Positions 30,649-37,982 of a stretch of 40,286 bases of DNA are shown here, piece by piece. Position numbers and translations under genes: made by a program. Below the pieces are notes generated by a model. That model searched no databases. It was not told the origin of the DNA and was given only the letters and a program-made list of their open reading frames with translations. This DNA is from a virus, in IMG/VR virus record IMGVR_UViG_3300005537_000015, positions 1 to 40,286 of that record. The stretch is one strand, 5' to 3'. Positions within the stretch are counted from its first letter, which is position 1. Each line of letters starts with the position of its first letter.

Positions 30649-31530
30649 ATGACAAGTCCAACAACATACAAACTGGGAACGCCATGGTTGAAAAACAGTG
30701 TTGTTCCTATGGCATCTGGAGCGCCATTTCAACGTGATCCAACATCTAGCGATGTGCTTGATCCACGTGTGGGTGGGCCATACAAAATAGGTACGATCTG
30801 GCCAAACTCTGCAACTGGTGCAGTGTGGATACTTGCACAATCAAGTGCAGGTGTTGCATCATGGTTAGGTATCACCGACGCCGCTAGTGGTAACGTCGAT
30901 GGGCCAGCAAGTGCCACAGACAATGCTCTAGCCCGTTTCGACGGAACAACAGGCAAGTTGATTCAAAACAGTGTGGGCATACTTACAGACTTAGGTATCC
31001 TAACAGGGGTACGTCCAACATTACCAGCTGGTACGATCGTCGCAGGCACAGCACCTCTTAAGTTTACGTTAGGTGTTAACTTGACGACGCCAGAAGCTGG
31101 TGCTGTAGAATACGATGGTACACATCTGTATTATACAAACAACTCTGCTGCAAGACAAACGATCGGTGTAGGCCCAACATCATCAACAGACAATCGTTTA
31201 ACACGCATGGATGGCACAGCTGGTGCTTATCAACAAGCTACTGGTACAACTTTGTCAGACACCGACGTTATGACATTCCCTGCTAATGGTGGCGTAGTGT
31301 TAACAGCTGGTACACGAAAAGGAACATCTAGCTTTACAGCAGGTGTTAGTGGTGCGATTGCGACTGCCGCTGTTGCAGCTGACTCTGCGATCGTTATCAC
31401 ACGTACAAACTTGGCAGGTGCAGCAGCCGCTCTAGGACAATACGTAACAATCACACCAGGTGTTAGCTTTGTGGTAACGTCTGGAGATGGTGCAGATACA
31501 TCAACATTCACATGGGCAATAGTGGGGTAA
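30649..31530 (+). CDS. Tail fibre protein (293 aa)
   Basis: SD AGGAA before ATG. Repetitive beta structure with two 'ATDN..RFDGT.G..IQNS' type units (ASATDNALARFDGTTGKLIQ and SSTDNRLTRMDGTAGAYQQA), a common phage-fibre spacer that also appears in the collagen-stem fibre ([20 protein letters not shown]). The C-terminus is Ala/Thr/Val-rich. Probably a second host-recognition fibre sharing a module with the first. TAA stop. Confidence 0.75.
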   Translation: MTSPTTYKLGTPWLKNSVVPMASGAPFQRDPTSSDVLDPRVGGPYKIGTIWPNSATGAVWILAQSSAGVASWLGITDAASGNVDGPASATDNALARFDGTTGKLIQNSVGILTDLGILTGVRPTLPAGTIVAGTAPLKFTLGVNLTTPEAGAVEYDGTHLYYTNNSAARQTIGVGPTSSTDNRLTRMDGTAGAYQQATGTTLSDTDVMTFPANGGVVLTAGTRKGTSSFTAGVSGAIATAAVAADSAIVITRTNLAGAAAALGQYVTITPGVSFVVTSGDGADTSTFTWAIVG

Positions 31531-31532
31531 AC

Positions 31533-31676
31533 ATGCCATTACTTAAAGGAAAGGCGGCCAGATCACCAAAAGGGTTTGGCCACAATATCAAAGCTGAAAT
31601 GAAAGCAGGTAAGCCACAAAAACAAGCGGTAGCAATCGCGTACAACGTGGCAGATAAAAAGAAGAAGAGAAAATAA
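31533..31676 (+). CDS. Small basic protein (47 aa)
   Basis: Begins MPLLKGKAARSPKGFGHNIK and contains PQKQAVAIAYNVA, followed by a Lys-rich end. The 'G.PQKQAVAIA' motif is frequent in small phage proteins of unknown role, often near portal or tail genes. TAATG coupling to the next gene. Confidence 0.7.
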   Translation: MPLLKGKAARSPKGFGHNIKAEMKAGKPQKQAVAIAYNVADKKKKRK

Positions 31677-31861
31677 TGGACAAGAAGAAAAACTGGATTG
31701 CTGACGCCATTAGCAAACCTGGCTCGTTAAGAAAACAGTTGCATGTTCCAGCTGGAAAGAATATACCAGCCAAAACACTAGCAAAAGCAGCAACTAAGCC
31801 AGGCGTAGAAGGTCGACGTGCAAGGTTGGCTGAAACCTTAAAAAGCATGAGGCGTAAGTAA
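31676..31861 (+). CDS. Small basic protein (61 aa)
   Basis: MDKKKNWIADAISKPGSLRK followed by HVPAGKNIPAKTLAKAA and an Arg-rich end. 'W...AI.KPG.L....' is a pattern I recall from small phage virion-associated proteins. Basic charge suggests nucleic-acid or capsid contact. TAA overlaps the next start. Confidence 0.65.
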   Translation: MDKKKNWIADAISKPGSLRKQLHVPAGKNIPAKTLAKAATKPGVEGRRARLAETLKSMRRK

Positions 31862-32001
31862 TGAAGATAAAACAAGATGGTAAAGTGCTGAAGACAAAAG
31901 TACCGAAAGCCAAAACCGACACAGGTGAAACAAGCTTTACACAAGGCGCAAAGCCAAGTGCAAAATTACCACGTAAACCACCTAAGAAAGAACGTTATTA
32001 G
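31861..32001 (+). CDS. Small basic protein (46 aa), last gene of the late operon
   Basis: Lys-rich throughout (MKIKQDGKVLKTKVPKAK, ending RKPPKKERY) and probably disordered. TAG stop lies 15 bases before the terminator hairpin. Function unknown. Confidence 0.55.
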   Translation: MKIKQDGKVLKTKVPKAKTDTGETSFTQGAKPSAKLPRKPPKKERY

Positions 32002-32015
32002 AGTGTGTTTGTGTC

Positions 32016-32050
32016 CCCCGTTCTAACATAGGGTTAGCACGGGGTTTTTT
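32016..32050 (+). terminator. Intrinsic terminator of the late operon
   Basis: CCCCGT, T, CTAAC, loop ATAGG, GTTAG, C, ACGGGG, then six T. An 11-pair stem with a T6 tail ends late transcription and overlaps the last bases of the convergent methyltransferase gene. Confidence 0.9.
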
Positions 32051-32780
32051 ATTGCAAACCCATCAACAATCTGAACGCTTCTTTTGCCTGGAATGGTACC
32101 ACTGCATTGCCAAGGGCTTTAATTCGGTGTGACCGACATCGTAACCCATCATCCACTCCAACCATTTCAAGTTTATCTTCCGGTTCTTCGTTCCATGTAT
32201 AATGTTTAACATCGTTGTTAGACTGGGCGAGTGACGTCGACGATCTGAGGGGCTGTCTTGACGTTTGCAATCGCTCGCTCTTGGTGTGGGCCAATAAGAA
32301 CCAACGTTCTCGTTTGTGTGTTGCTCCAACGGAAGCAGCGGATATAACACACCATCGACAATCATACCGCATTTTGGTAATCTCTTGGACCAATACCAAA
32401 CCACCTCGGGTTGTAATTGCTGGGACATTTTCCAAGAATATGAAGGTGGGTCTAAGCTCTCGGGATAATCTGAGTATTTCGTAAATAAGCCCACTTCGCT
32501 TGCCTGCCAAGCCGACTCCAGTGCCTGCAATGCTGATGTCCTGGCAGGGGAAGCCAGCGTATATAATGTCAACAACTTGTGGTAGTTCTCGTACAGGGAA
32601 CGTTGTGATGTCATCCCATATAGGTGCCATGGTAATAGTCTTGCACAACATTCGAGATAACAAGACAGATTGACAATACTTGTCGACCTCGCAGTAGGCG
32701 AGTGGTCGAACCCACTGTCGTAGAGCGATTGACATCCCCCCGATTCCGCTAAATAGATCCAAGCCACAAATCACGTCCAC
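32049..32780 (-). CDS. C5-cytosine DNA methyltransferase
   Basis: 243 aa from a GTG start at 32780. Transfers a methyl group from SAM to C5 of cytosine. Motif I LDLFSGIGG (about 7-15), motif IV AGFPCQDIS with the catalytic Cys (about 75-83), ENVP (motif VI, about 117-120), VGATHKRERW (motif VIII), and GNAVVP (motif X, about 225-230) are in order. Its target domain is short. It probably protects phage DNA from restriction. TAA stop. A second long ORF fills another frame of the same strand. Confidence 0.93.
   Translation of the reverse strand: MDVICGLDLFSGIGGMSIALRQWVRPLAYCEVDKYCQSVLLSRMLCKTITMAPIWDDITTFPVRELPQVVDIIYAGFPCQDISIAGTGVGLAGKRSGLIYEILRLSRELRPTFIFLENVPAITTRGGLVLVQEITKMRYDCRWCVISAASVGATHKRERWFLLAHTKSERLQTSRQPLRSSTSLAQSNNDVKHYTWNEEPEDKLEMVGVDDGLRCRSHRIKALGNAVVPFQAKEAFRLLMGLQ
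32063..32767 (-). other. Long overlapping ORF in another frame of the methyltransferase gene
   Basis: An uninterrupted 234-codon frame on the same strand as the methyltransferase. It holds LASPARTSALQALESAW, SKRLPKCGMIVDGVL, YWPTPRASDCKR and LEWMMGYDVGHTELKP. These strings resemble a protein type often annotated in phages next to or as C5 methyltransferases. It may be translated (overprinting), or be a passive echo of constraint on the real gene. TGA stop. Confidence 0.3.
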
Positions 32781-32920
32781 GCTCTGAAGTCGACGTTTGG
32801 GTTGGCTTCTACGATATCGTCTATAAGATCAGACGTTGGCCCATGGGTATCTATGTTTTGGAATGTGATTGCACATCCACTAAGTAGTAGGGGTAAAGTT
32901 AACATCAACAACTTTGCCAT
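32771..32920 (-). CDS. Small lipoprotein (49 aa)
   Basis: MAKLLMLTLPLLLSGCAITF: a signal peptide with a clear lipobox LLSGC (Cys at residue 16), then a NIDTHGPTSDLIDDI stretch. Small phage lipoproteins with a 'DTHG..SDL.D' stretch occur widely with no settled function. An Rz1-like outer spanin or an exclusion lipoprotein are options. Overlaps recT at its start and the methyltransferase at its end, in different frames. TGA stop. Confidence 0.7.
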   Translation of the reverse strand: MAKLLMLTLPLLLSGCAITFQNIDTHGPTSDLIDDIVEANPNVDFRAWT

Positions 32921-33671
32921 GTTTTTGCACCCATGTTTGGTATTGTGTTTTGGTCTTTTCCATGTTTTGACAACACATCTCTATTGTTTGGTTTGTTGAC
33001 CACCCGAAATGTTTAGACATGGCATCAAGATATTGATTGATTTGTTCTACATGACCACCCAAGTGTTGGTATAGATCTTGCACTTGGTTAGCACTTGCCT
33101 CTGGAACGTCATTAGATGGCGTCTGTTGCGATATCTCACCTTCAACGTACCCAATGCCTATGACGTCACTAAAAAGCTGTCTAGCTAGACGTGAGATAGC
33201 TCTGGCGTATAACATGTCAGTTGGACACTTCTTCCATCCACCCTTGTCTTTGACCAACCCAGCGCGTTGTGCTTCGTCGATCGTAAACGACACTGTCAAG
33301 ATCTCGTTTGTGTCAGCACGTCTTCCACGGATCGTACATACATGGTCATTGCTTTCAACAATGGAAAGAACGTGGCGCGCTTTACGTATCAACGCTGACA
33401 TCATACGTGCAGACAACTCTACTTTGCCTTCGATGATGTGCAATCCACCATTCAACGCTTGTGCTGGGCCGATGCCATATTCACGCGCAGCCAGCATGAT
33501 CATCATGATTGCCGACTCTTTGCCAACGTTGCGATACATTTGGCTGTCGAATGCGTTCTTTGCCCACGTTTGATACACCATCAATTCTTGCGACGTTGGA
33601 ATGCCTATCGTCTGTGGCGTAGTGTTCTGTATTGCTGGTAGATTGGGTTGTTCTGATATTCCTGGTTCCAT
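32880..33671 (-). CDS. recT: RecT-type single-strand annealing recombinase
   Basis: 263 aa. Core motif region: ELSARMMSALIRKARHVLSI, CTIRGRRADTNE, FTIDEAQRAGLVKDKGGWKK and DMLYARAISRLARQLFSDVI, which match the RecT/Redbeta-like fold family used in many phages. It anneals single-stranded DNA after a partner exonuclease has resected it. The Cas4/RecB-like nuclease gene lies just upstream in the same operon. TAG stop. Confidence 0.82.
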   Translation of the reverse strand: MEPGISEQPNLPAIQNTTPQTIGIPTSQELMVYQTWAKNAFDSQMYRNVGKESAIMMIMLAAREYGIGPAQALNGGLHIIEGKVELSARMMSALIRKARHVLSIVESNDHVCTIRGRRADTNEILTVSFTIDEAQRAGLVKDKGGWKKCPTDMLYARAISRLARQLFSDVIGIGYVEGEISQQTPSNDVPEASANQVQDLYQHLGGHVEQINQYLDAMSKHFGWSTNQTIEMCCQNMEKTKTQYQTWVQKHGKVVDVNFTPTT

Positions 33672-33769
33672 TCTTTATCTCGTTTACGTTCGTAATCTTC
33701 TATGTCATCGCCATAATCACGTTGATATGGTACACGCTTCTGCTCTTCAGGACTTTCTTCTGTATTCAT
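33605..33769 (-). CDS. Small charged protein (54 aa)
   Basis: ATG 33769 gives MNTEESPEEQKRVPYQRDYG and a Tyr/Arg/Glu-rich rest ending in TAG. Overlaps the end of the nuclease by 23 bases and the start of recT by 67. Unstructured, highly charged. Likely coupled to the recombination module; no function known. Confidence 0.5.
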   Translation of the reverse strand: MNTEESPEEQKRVPYQRDYGDDIEDYERKRDKEWNQEYQNNPIYQQYRTLRHRR

Positions 33770-34313
33770 GAGCACCAATAAAAAAATGTTTATAGATATC
33801 AAGGCACTTACTAAAAAGTTCGAAACAGTCATCGTAAACGTACAAGTGTGGTGGTTTACCCAGTTTGTCAAGATGCAAGAAGTGTATGCCTTTGATGTCA
33901 TACCCATCTTTACGTGCCATGTAGGCATATGCCGACCCCTGTAAGGGCCATGTTTTACTGGGCTTGGAAGATGTTTTAAGATCTAGAATAACAGCACCTT
34001 GTGGTGTGTTTATTATCATGTCGACTTGGCCAGTGATCATCAACTCAGAGCAATAGAAGCGTTTTTCTAACGCCAATACGGTGTGTCCGGATTGCCACCA
34101 CAATTTAAAAGAATCAACATAACCACGAATATCATCAGTAACATTCCACTCACCTAACCCTTTCACAATACCTTCACAGATGTCATGCACCCGCGTACCA
34201 CGGTTTGCGGCGTTTGCTAAGATGTCGGGTTTTATGTATGTCAACCCGCTAAATGGGTATAAAACTTCAGTTACCCGTGTGTATTTAGCTTGAATGTTTT
34301 CGCTATTAGAGAT
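33747..34313 (-). CDS. PD-(D/E)XK (RecB/Cas4-like) exonuclease, apparently with a non-AUG start
   Basis: Motifs: TGQVDMIIN (Asp), ILDLKTSSK (D-x-K), and LQGSAYAYM (conserved Gln/Tyr helix), which form the metal-dependent nuclease core. It resects double-strand ends for RecT. The conserved opening YTRVTEVLYPFSG lies upstream of the first TTG (34244), yet no ATG, GTG or TTG exists between it and the upstream TAA. ATC at 34313, with AGGTAAAG before it, is the best candidate start. 188 aa, TGA stop. Confidence 0.78.
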   Translation of the reverse strand: MSNSENIQAKYTRVTEVLYPFSGLTYIKPDILANAANRGTRVHDICEGIVKGLGEWNVTDDIRGYVDSFKLWWQSGHTVLALEKRFYCSELMITGQVDMIINTPQGAVILDLKTSSKPSKTWPLQGSAYAYMARKDGYDIKGIHFLHLDKLGKPPHLYVYDDCFELFSKCLDIYKHFFIGAHEYRRKS

Positions 34314-34317
34314 AACT

Positions 34318-34398
34318 TTACCTGCAAGTTAGAATTCCTAACAGATATCCAACAGCAAACCACTGTAAAGAGTCGTAGATGTAGGGTGTTAGGAGCAT
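34318..34398 (-). CDS. Possible 26-aa leader peptide upstream of the nuclease
   Basis: ATG with TGGTGG before it, product MLLTPYIYDSLQWFAVGYLL and six more residues, hydrophobic, ending at TAA four bases before the proposed ATC start of the nuclease. The stop overlaps the nuclease SD (AGGTAAAG). This spacing suggests translational coupling. Confidence 0.4.
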   Translation of the reverse strand: MLLTPYIYDSLQWFAVGYLLGILTCR

Positions 34399-34432
34399 AT
34401 AACCACCAAGATGTTGCTATAAACTAAAATTT

Positions 34433-34461
34433 AGAATATCATGTTTTCAACTCACATGCAA
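34433..34461 (-). promoter_or_regulatory. Predicted promoter for the leftward recombination operon
   Basis: Minus strand TTGCAT, 17 bases, TATTCT, upstream of the leader ORF. A good consensus fit with optimal spacing, but unverified. Confidence 0.4.
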
Positions 34462-34534
34462 GATCTTTTTTTTAATTTCGTATCAAGTAAAGTTTTTGGT
34501 GACACAGATATGGGATATGCTGTTAAAATGAAAA

Positions 34535-34564
34535 AGGCCTAGACGTTGTTAAACATCTAGACCT
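34535..34564 (-). terminator. Intrinsic-terminator-like hairpin on the minus strand
   Basis: AGGTCTAGA pairs with TCTAGGCCT (one mismatch) around a 12-base loop; on the minus strand it is followed by TTTTTCATTTT. It immediately follows the long hairpin at 34566-34657 on that strand, so it could end a small leftward RNA. Confidence 0.45.
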
Positions 34565-34565
34565 G

Positions 34566-34657
34566 TGTGGATCAAAACATACAACCACGATCGTATAAAC
34601 CGTGAAGGAACCTGGAAGTTGCCTACACTATACGATCGTTGTATGTTTTGATCCACA
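34566..34657. ncRNA. 92-nt long hairpin (29-pair inverted repeat)
   Basis: TGTGGATCAAAACATACAAC and its continuation pair with the complement at 34629-34657 without mismatch except a three-base bulge in the left arm; the loop is 31 bases. No ORF covers it. It lies in the leader of the rightward operon and just before the minus-strand terminator-like hairpin, so transcription from either side would give a very stable RNA. It could also be a protein-binding or recombination site. Confidence 0.5.
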
Positions 34658-34669
34658 AAAAACCATCAG

Positions 34670-34951
34670 GTGATTGTGAATCAATACATAAATACTAACG
34701 AATATGTGGTGTCTCGTATAGCAGATGTGGCTCCACGCGCATTGTCAGCGTACTTCTTGTGTGTTCAACATTCTTTAGAAAATCCGCAAATAACTTTCAC
34801 TAGATCGTACATTATCGAACATTGCGCACGTTCATGGACTATGTTCAAGAACGACATTCGCAAGTTGGCGTATATGTTTCTGTTAACGTTTATAGATAAG
34901 GGACATACGATCGAAATAGAGCTTGTTGAACCCCTGGATGAGCCATGGTAA
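34670..34951 (+). CDS. Unknown 93-aa protein, first gene of the right arm
   Basis: GTG start with AGG immediately before it (a second GTG two codons later is possible). Mixed alpha/beta with TFTRSYIIEHCARSW and a short acidic end. TAA overlaps the next ATG. No recognised domain; from position it may be an early regulator. Confidence 0.5.
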   Translation: MIVNQYINTNEYVVSRIADVAPRALSAYFLCVQHSLENPQITFTRSYIIEHCARSWTMFKNDIRKLAYMFLLTFIDKGHTIEIELVEPLDEPW

Positions 34952-35265
34952 CTGCACATTGTTGCACGCAGTGTTTTAACAACATTGCACGAACAAACTA
35001 CACAGCTGCAAAGCTTTGGATGGACTTGTGTATGTTCTTTCTGAAGTATGAAGGTTGTTTTGGGTTAAACGAAGATAACTTATTGTCTTCAACCCAGCCT
35101 ATGTTCAAATATCTTGAACAACTTGGGTTTATCACATCATGCGATGCGACACCCAGCGTTATGATTAGAGTGAATGGTTATGATATTGTTAACGTGCCAG
35201 AAGACGATCTATGTCTAGAAACGTTCTGTATTGCTCGTAAGGATCACCACAATGAATGGGTATAA
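34945..35265 (+). CDS. Unknown 106-aa protein with winged-helix character
   Basis: ATG overlaps the previous TAA. Cys pairs at the start (CCTQCF), then helices and a basic hairpin region (FKYLEQLGFITSCDATPSVM), the 'Y.E.LGFI' turn typical of winged-helix DNA-binding domains. It precedes the replication genes. TAA stop. Unknown function; DNA binding is a guess. Confidence 0.5.
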   Translation: MVTAHCCTQCFNNIARTNYTAAKLWMDLCMFFLKYEGCFGLNEDNLLSSTQPMFKYLEQLGFITSCDATPSVMIRVNGYDIVNVPEDDLCLETFCIARKDHHNEWV

Positions 35266-35273
35266 AACACAAT

Positions 35274-35293
35274 GCCCACTCCGAAGAGTGGGC
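35274..35293 (+). promoter_or_regulatory. Eight-pair hairpin with CGAA tetraloop
   Basis: GCCCACTC/GAGTGGGC, loop CGAA. No T-run follows, so it looks like an RNA stability or processing element between operon parts, not an intrinsic terminator. Confidence 0.5.
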
Positions 35294-35365
35294 ACTAAAC
35301 TGAGGACTATAAACCGCAAGAGCGAGCAATATACGAAATAGCGACAAGCCATAGACGTACAACAA

Positions 35366-35417
35366 ACACCAGCGATACTCCCCATTGTATCAGCTGGTGT
35401 ATTTAAATCAATGGGGA
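35366..35417 (+). promoter_or_regulatory. Predicted pseudoknot or switch in the leader of the replication gene
   Basis: Stem ACACCAGC-GATAC with GTATC-A-GCTGGTGT (13 pairs, one bulge) has the loop TCCCCATT, which is complementary to AATGGGGA at 35410-35417, ten bases downstream. The complement lies just before the SD (TAGG) of the winged-helix gene at 35431. The two pairings may coexist (H-type pseudoknot) or exclude each other. Confidence 0.5.
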
Positions 35418-35430
35418 AAGTAGGAAATAG

Positions 35431-36372
35431 ATGAAGAAAGATGAAGTTTACATAAAACGTGCTCCCAGAAACGCGCAACATCCTTATATGCAGTTGTATC
35501 GTAAGGTGCCACAAGATTTAAGTTTAAGTTTGATAGCGAGAGCATTGTTGATTTACATACTAAGCCTTCCATTGACGTGGATCGACAACATCGTCGACAT
35601 GGGAAGAAAAAATGGTATTGGTAGAGATAAAACAAGAGACTTGATCAAAGAGCTTGAAAAAGCAGGTTACTGCAAAGTTTTCAAAAGAAAAGTTAAAGGT
35701 CAGTTTGCGGGTTCGTATTACTACTTTTCAGAAGATAAGCAATTCGACATGGAATTGATAAAAATAGACATGGACGAACAACCAGAACCTGAATTTCAGG
35801 GCGTGGAAGAAAACGCACCAGAGCCTGAAACGCCGTCTCTGGAAAACCAGGCTCTGGAAATGCCGCATGGTTCACTGGGAGAAAACGACGAAGAAAACGC
35901 TGCACATATTATATTAGATACTACTTCTTTAAAGAGTAAAGATATACCCCCTGTCCCCCAAATGGGGGAGTGTGTGTGTGTTGATTCATTCGATATCGAG
36001 ATCAAAGAAGCAACATCGCAAGTCGTTGAAGTGATTCGCGAAGTCAAACCTAACTTTGCCGTGCCCAAGAAGAAAACCACGTGGCATGAAGCGATGCGCA
36101 AAACGATCGTTGAAGATAAGCGTCCCTTATTCCAATTTCTAGAAGTTCTACGTTGGGCGTTGAACGATAACGAGATACGTGGCGACTGGAATGGCTGGTC
36201 TAGCAAGATTCTTCTCAGTAAGAACCCGATCGAATACCTACGTAAACGTTTTGATGGCATTGAACAACAATCACTTGCACGCAAATACCGCACATTCCTG
36301 CCTTCCAGCGATGACAACATGGCCGAAAAAACGTTGAACGAGCTGATCAAGCGGGGTGGCCACAATGGGTAA
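35431..36372 (+). CDS. Winged-helix replication initiation protein
   Basis: 313 aa. An N-terminal winged helix (residues 20-90: LSLIARALLIYILSLPLTW, GIGRDKTRDLIKELEKAGYC) is linked by an acidic, Pro-rich disordered segment (about 110-180) to a conserved C-terminal domain (TTWHEAMRKTIVEDKRPLFQ to WSSKILLSKNPIEYLRKRF). This matches phage replication proteins that bind the origin and recruit the helicase loader encoded next. TAA overlaps the next gene. Confidence 0.78.
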   Translation: MKKDEVYIKRAPRNAQHPYMQLYRKVPQDLSLSLIARALLIYILSLPLTWIDNIVDMGRKNGIGRDKTRDLIKELEKAGYCKVFKRKVKGQFAGSYYYFSEDKQFDMELIKIDMDEQPEPEFQGVEENAPEPETPSLENQALEMPHGSLGENDEENAAHIILDTTSLKSKDIPPVPQMGECVCVDSFDIEIKEATSQVVEVIREVKPNFAVPKKKTTWHEAMRKTIVEDKRPLFQFLEVLRWALNDNEIRGDWNGWSSKILLSKNPIEYLRKRFDGIEQQSLARKYRTFLPSSDDNMAEKTLNELIKRGGHNG

Positions 36373-37177
36373 GTTGATGTCGGCGATGGTCGAAAGACCT
36401 AACGCTACCGAGAAGATGGTGCACCATGTGTGTGTTGTTGGTGGATGGCGCAAGTTAGACACACCAATGTTGGCATCTGACGTGCAATGTTTGGCGTGTG
36501 GCAGTAATAAATATACAACATGGCCAGTTACACCCGAACGTGGCAGTGAAGTTGTGTGGTTTTGTGGAGAACGCAATTGCGTGACCACCAGCAAAGAAAA
36601 CAACCAAAAGCATAGGGTTACACCAACCACTATTAAACGCGCGCTCCCATGGCCTGTTCTGTGCGAAATAAGCGGCATTGGCGATCGGCATCACAACGTT
36701 CGATATGAAGAGATCAAACAACCCAAAGAAAAGTTGGGTGTTATCATGGGTTTCTTGAAAAACGATCGTCCAACGTTGTTGATGATGGGCAACCCTGGGT
36801 CTGGCAAGACATACGCCGCCATGGGATTGTGTGAATTTCACACACGAAGAAGCTCGTCATGTGTGTTTTTAACACAAAAACAACTTATGGATAAGTGGGT
36901 TACATCGTTTAAAGACCCCACCTCTCAGTTCGTTGAACGTGTGTACACGTGTGAGTTGCTCGTGATCGACGACTTCGGCACACTCAGCAAACCACCCGAT
37001 GGTTTTATGTCTTTCTTCATGGACATGATCAACTCGCGGATGCAGTGGGTTAAACGTAAAACGATCATAACGACAAACTTGAAGGCTGGCGACTTGGCCA
37101 AGGTGTGTGGCGACTCGCTTGTTGATCGTTTGAAAAAGGCAGATATGGTGATGTGCAATGAACCATCACGCAGATAG
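36365..37177 (+). CDS. DnaC-like helicase loader (AAA+ ATPase)
   Basis: 270 aa from ATG 36365 (an upstream GTG 36356 is possible). N-terminal zinc-type Cys residues (CLACGSNKYTTW, CGERNC, about 43-70), then Walker A GNPGSGKT (about 145-152), Walker B LLVIDDFG (about 202-209), sensor residues in TTNLK and an Arg-rich end. Loads the replicative helicase on single-stranded DNA at the phage origin. TAG stop. Confidence 0.85.
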   Translation: MGKLMSAMVERPNATEKMVHHVCVVGGWRKLDTPMLASDVQCLACGSNKYTTWPVTPERGSEVVWFCGERNCVTTSKENNQKHRVTPTTIKRALPWPVLCEISGIGDRHHNVRYEEIKQPKEKLGVIMGFLKNDRPTLLMMGNPGSGKTYAAMGLCEFHTRRSSSCVFLTQKQLMDKWVTSFKDPTSQFVERVYTCELLVIDDFGTLSKPPDGFMSFFMDMINSRMQWVKRKTIITTNLKAGDLAKVCGDSLVDRLKKADMVMCNEPSRR

Positions 37178-37283
37178 GGATTAAACCCACAGAAACATGG
37201 TTAGAATCGCTTATATATGCATGTTCTGTATGGTGGTAGCTTATGGGTTAAAAACATCGTTAAAATCAAAATATGGAGGTTCT

Positions 37284-37604
37284 ATGATAGAAGTGTACAA
37301 TGTCAACCCAATCAACAAGGGTGATGTTCTCGCTAGCGTTAGTGTTCATATTAAGCCATGGCGTTTGAAAATCCACGAGATCGTTGTTTTCCAGAAGGGA
37401 ATGACACGGTGGGTTAACATGCCAGCGCGTAAATACGAAGCAGGTGGTGAAACCAAGTATGCCAAGTTGATGGAATGGGACGAAAACGGTGTTGAAAAAC
37501 GTTTCCGTGATCAGATCATGCAAGCGGTGGATGATTATATCAATCAACATGGCGACTTGGTTGCGGAAGATGCCATCAAAGACAACGACGAGATACCATT
37601 TTAA
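37284..37604 (+). CDS. SpoVG/SSB-like single-strand DNA-binding protein
   Basis: 106 aa starting MIEVYNVNPINKGDVLA (SD GGAGG decides the start; an in-frame ATG at 37197 would add a hydrophobic leader). The fold pattern 'V..I.KG..LASVSVHI..W.LKI.....F..G.....NMPARKY' resembles SpoVG-family proteins, and the end DNDEIPF is the acidic tail typical of SSBs that recruit repair and replication partners. TAA stop fused to the next ATG. Confidence 0.72.
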   Translation: MIEVYNVNPINKGDVLASVSVHIKPWRLKIHEIVVFQKGMTRWVNMPARKYEAGGETKYAKLMEWDENGVEKRFRDQIMQAVDDYINQHGDLVAEDAIKDNDEIPF

Positions 37605-37798
37605 TGAAGATATCTTTACCAATGTTGGCAACGATCATCTTGATCGTTCTGCAATTAACGTCTGTGATTAACATATCTTGGTGGTTGGTGTTTTCACCCT
37701 TGATCGTGGTATGGGGCATCACAGTGTTCATTTTTTCAGTGTTAGGGTTGATTGCCCTGGCGTATGTCATCACCGAGGCTAAAGATGTCAGAAAGTAA
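37604..37798 (+). CDS. Two-helix membrane protein (64 aa), holin-like candidate
   Basis: Nearly all residues 6-57 are hydrophobic (ISLPMLATIILIVLQLTSVI, then WWLVFSPLIVVWG, then ITVFIFSVLGLIALAYVI). The 'SWWLVFSPL.V.WG' centre is characteristic of small phage transmembrane proteins of the 'Fragile-X-F-like' group, sometimes near lysis genes. No endolysin gene is near. TAA stop. Confidence 0.55.
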   Translation: MKISLPMLATIILIVLQLTSVINISWWLVFSPLIVVWGITVFIFSVLGLIALAYVITEAKDVRK

Positions 37799-37982
37799 TT
37801 ACAAAGTTCTCAAGGGAATTATTGACGACTACATACAACACATGGAAGGCGTTAATGATAAACGTTTAGCACATGCTGAACGCGAAGTCAATCTTGTAAC
37901 AAAAGAGTGCAACGCATTCAATTGTTTACGTAACAACTTAAGATTAATGGAGTTAGAGTATGCAGTACCCCAAAATACATAG
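37785..37982 (+). CDS. Small coiled-coil protein (65 aa)
   Basis: ATG 37785 (MSESNYKVLKGIIDDYI) overlaps the previous gene's end. Largely helical, with charged heptads and two Cys. Its last bases overlap the RNA ligase start in another frame. TAG stop. Function unknown. Confidence 0.5.
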   Translation: MSESNYKVLKGIIDDYIQHMEGVNDKRLAHAEREVNLVTKECNAFNCLRNNLRLMELEYAVPQNT

